NCBI GenBank assembly: GCA_958429225.1
Contig: CAUAJB010000053.1
Location: 1-16,117, forward strand
Direction of reading: 5' to 3'
DNA length: 16,117 nucleotides
DNA from: an uncultured Collinsella sp.
GTDB taxonomy: Bacteria; Actinomycetota; Coriobacteriia; Coriobacteriales; Coriobacteriaceae
Part shown: positions 14,597-16,117 of the stretch, piece by piece
Position numbering within the stretch: the first letter of the stretch is position 1
How the letters are laid out: each line of letters starts with the position of its first letter
The notes under the pieces: generated by a model
The model's input: the letters and a program-made list of their open reading frames with translations, nothing else
Told to the model about the DNA's origin: nothing
Databases searched by the model: none
Made by a program: the position numbers and the translations under genes

Positions 14597-15150
14597 TTCG
14601 CGATCGGTGTGCAAGGGGCCGATACCGCCCGCATGCCCCCTTCGGAATAGGCGCTGAGCAGCTCCTGGGCGTGGGCGAACTCGGGCCCTCGCCTCCAACC
14701 GAGCAGACGGTTGACCGCGAGATTTCCCTGGACGTTGTGAACGAAGAGCAGATAGGCGTCCTCGCGCGAAAGCCCGGTCTTCTCCATAATCGAGGGAACC
14801 ATCTGCTCAGCGCCGCGCTCGACGACGCGCTGAGCCACCCGGGCGTACGCGTCGTCATCCGAGTAGAGCAGATAATAATCATCGTTTGCCGGCGGGCGCT
14901 GGCAGAGGGCGCCCGCCTCCGTTCCCTCGAGCGGCGGCGCCGCCGCCAGGGCCTCGTCGATAAGTTCGTCGAGCAGCGCGAACTTGTCCTCGTAGTGCAG
15001 ATAGAACGTGCCGCGGTTGATATCGGCGCGGCGGCAGATATCCGCTACCGTCATCTTCGCGAAACCAACCTCGGTCAGCAGTGCAAAGAACGCTTCCCGT
15101 ATGACCGAGAGCGTGTAGCGTCGGCGACGATCGATCTTCCCCGATTCCAT
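14593..15150 (-). CDS. TetR-family transcriptional regulator
   Basis: A 185-residue repressor type. The N-terminal DNA-binding domain is standard: LSVIREAFFALLTEVGF, then MTVADICRRADINRGTFYLHYEDK (helix-turn-helix about 33-53). The C-terminal ligand-binding domain is not assignable and contains a Tyr/Asp-rich stretch (DDYYLLYSDDDAYARVA). ATG 15150 is preferred over the upstream TTG at 15177 because GGAGG stands 4 bases before it. It is divergent from the sirtuin-like gene across 143 bases rich in short repeats, so it is the natural candidate regulator of that gene. Its 3' end overlaps the cupin gene by 4 bases, so read-through from either side would make antisense RNA. Confidence 0.9.
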   Translation of the reverse strand: MESGKIDRRRRYTLSVIREAFFALLTEVGFAKMTVADICRRADINRGTFYLHYEDKFALLDELIDEALAAAPPLEGTEAGALCQRPPANDDYYLLYSDDDAYARVAQRVVERGAEQMVPSIMEKTGLSREDAYLLFVHNVQGNLAVNRLLGWRRGPEFAHAQELLSAYSEGGMRAVSAPCTPIAN

Positions 15151-15215
15151 GGCCCCTCCAATTGCAGCGCTCAACAATATCCAGAAGCCGCTCGTTTATC
15201 GACAGCAGCTCGAAA

Positions 15216-15273
15216 CTGTTCATTGCTCTGACGCAAATCAACATTGATACTTTTTATAGACACCTGTTCATTG
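15216..15273. repeat. 10-bp direct repeat in the TetR/sirtuin intergenic region
   Basis: CTGTTCATTG occurs at 15216-15225 and again at 15264-15273, 48 bases apart start to start. Both copies flank the AT-rich core of the divergent promoter region and are candidates for regulator half-sites. Confidence 0.55.
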
Positions 15274-15293
15274 TAGTTGAAAGAGAGTATCAA
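15244..15293. promoter_or_regulatory. Wide-spaced inverted repeat before the sirtuin-like gene
   Basis: TTGATACT (15244-15251) and AGTATCAA (15286-15293) are exact reverse complements. Their starts are 42 bases apart, about four helical turns, and the right arm abuts the GTG start. The left arm also forms a tight palindrome, ATCAA-CA-TTGAT (15237-15248). A TATAGA at 15255-15260 is a possible -10 box inside. The layout suits a TetR operator or an RNA hairpin hiding the ribosome site. Confidence 0.5.
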
Positions 15294-16117
15294 GTGACTC
15301 TATACGAGCGGCTCGTTATCGAACTCACCAACCAATCGTTTTCCCATCAGGCCGCCTACCGCACCGGCGGCACGCCCTATGAACTGAGTGCCCGCGAGCC
15401 CGAGCCCTACGACCAGCAAATCGAAACGTTTGCCCGCATGATCGATGAAGCCGATTGCGTGCTTGTAGGCGGGGCCTCCGGGCTCTCCGCGGCGGGCGGC
15501 GGCGACTTCTACTACGAGGACAACGCGACCTATCGCAGGCATTTCGGCAAATTCGCCGAGCGCTACGGTTTCAGAGGCGCTTTTGAAGGGTCGTCCTACC
15601 GCTGGCCCACCGCCGAGTCGCGCTGGGGCTACCTTGCCACCTTCCTCGACACCACGCTCAACGCCCCGTTGCGCGGGCCCTACAAAGATCTCGACGCCAT
15701 TCTTACCGAGAAAGACTTCTTCGTTCTCACCACCAACCAGGACACGCAGTTCATGAAAATCTACCCTTGGGAGAAGGTGGCAGAGATCCAAGGCGACCAC
15801 CGCTTCTTCCAGTGCTCCCGTTGCTGTACCGACGAGGTATGGGACGCCATCGAGCCGGTCTCTCGTATGGTAGAGGCCATGGGAGACGGCCTAGAGGTTC
15901 CGACAGAACTCGTGCCACGCTGCCCGCACTGCGGGGCAGAGGCGTTCCCTTGGGTTCGCGGCTACGGCAACTTCCTGCAGGGCGAGCTCTACGAGGAGCA
16001 GTACCGCAAGGTGTCCGACTGGCTCGACGCGCACGCGCGGCAGAAGATTCTCTTCCTTGAGCTGGGCGTGGGCCGCATGACACCCGCGTTTATCCAGGAG
16101 CCGTTCTGGGCCCTCAC
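15294..16117 (+). CDS. SirTM-like (macrodomain-linked, ADP-ribosylating) sirtuin, 3' end outside window
   Basis: An open frame from GTG 15294 (AGAGAG upstream) to the window edge gives 274 residues. NAD-binding loop VLVGGASGLSAAGG (56-69) is the sirtuin GAG-x-S segment. FVLTTNQD (143-150) is the TQN-I-D equivalent. Zinc cysteines are Cys174, 177, 210 and 213 (CSRC...CPHC). Where classical sirtuins have the catalytic His (HG), this protein has Gln166-Gly167-Asp168, as in class M sirtuins (SirTM), which transfer ADP-ribose rather than deacetylate. FLELGVGRMTP and the early YYED/FGKFAERYGF block also fit that class. Usual length is about 300, so most of the gene is here. Known SirTM partners are GcvH-L, a macrodomain protein and lipoate ligase; none lies upstream, so they would be downstream. 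Family placement is from memory of motifs. Confidence 0.82.
   Translation, partial: MTLYERLVIELTNQSFSHQAAYRTGGTPYELSAREPEPYDQQIETFARMIDEADCVLVGGASGLSAAGGGDFYYEDNATYRRHFGKFAERYGFRGAFEGSSYRWPTAESRWGYLATFLDTTLNAPLRGPYKDLDAILTEKDFFVLTTNQDTQFMKIYPWEKVAEIQGDHRFFQCSRCCTDEVWDAIEPVSRMVEAMGDGLEVPTELVPRCPHCGAEAFPWVRGYGNFLQGELYEEQYRKVSDWLDAHARQKILFLELGVGRMTPAFIQEPFWAL

Overview
The window reads like a chromosomal segment of a GC-rich, Gram-positive Actinomycetota, most likely class Coriobacteriia (Collinsella-like). This is inference: the support is an LAxTG-type wall anchor on a Tat-exported protein, a LuxR-type regulator next to it, an actinobacterial-type AAA ATPase, and high-GC codon use broken by short AT-rich islands. 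No rRNA, tRNA, CRISPR array or transposase was seen.

Layout. Bases 2-64 are the C-terminal tail of a LuxR-type response regulator. Bases 221-4588 encode a 1455-residue exported, probably wall-anchored protein. It converges on a lipoprotein gene (4701-5726, minus), and the two share a hairpin at 4641-4670. Next come about 300 bp of unassigned sequence, a short fragment resembling the first codons of an AAA ATPase gene (6045-6122), and an intact DUF4143-type AAA ATPase on the minus strand (6145-7353) with its own palindrome-flanked promoter. Divergent from it is a two-gene operon for a type IIA topoisomerase (ParE-like 7606-9603, ParC-like 9649-11889) that ends in a strong intrinsic terminator. 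Beyond it an AT-rich stretch holds alternative hairpins and three perfectly contiguous 19-bp tandem repeats. These run into the 5' end of a beheaded AAA ATPase gene with no Walker A (12102-13025).

The right third looks like a stress/redox module with dedicated regulators. It has a flavodoxin-fold oxidoreductase with an Fe-S-type cysteine cluster (13135-13665, minus), an HxlR-type regulator (13765-14088, minus), and a divergent small cupin gene (14243-14596, plus) with a palindromic operator candidate between the last two. The cupin gene overlaps the stop of a TetR regulator (14593-15150, minus). The TetR gene is divergent from an incomplete gene (15294-16117, plus) whose product matches the macrodomain-linked, ADP-ribosylating type of sirtuin (SirTM) and has Gln where classical sirtuins have the catalytic His. 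The gene runs off the window, so its expected partners (lipoyl carrier GcvH-L, macrodomain hydrolase, lipoate ligase) would lie just beyond.

Most interesting items: the SirTM-like gene under apparent TetR control with a wide-spaced inverted repeat; the 19-bp tandem repeats fused to a decapitated ATPase; three ATPase-type genes or remnants, each preceded by a different symmetrical or iterated sequence; and the divergent topoisomerase with Ala at the quinolone-contact Ser position.
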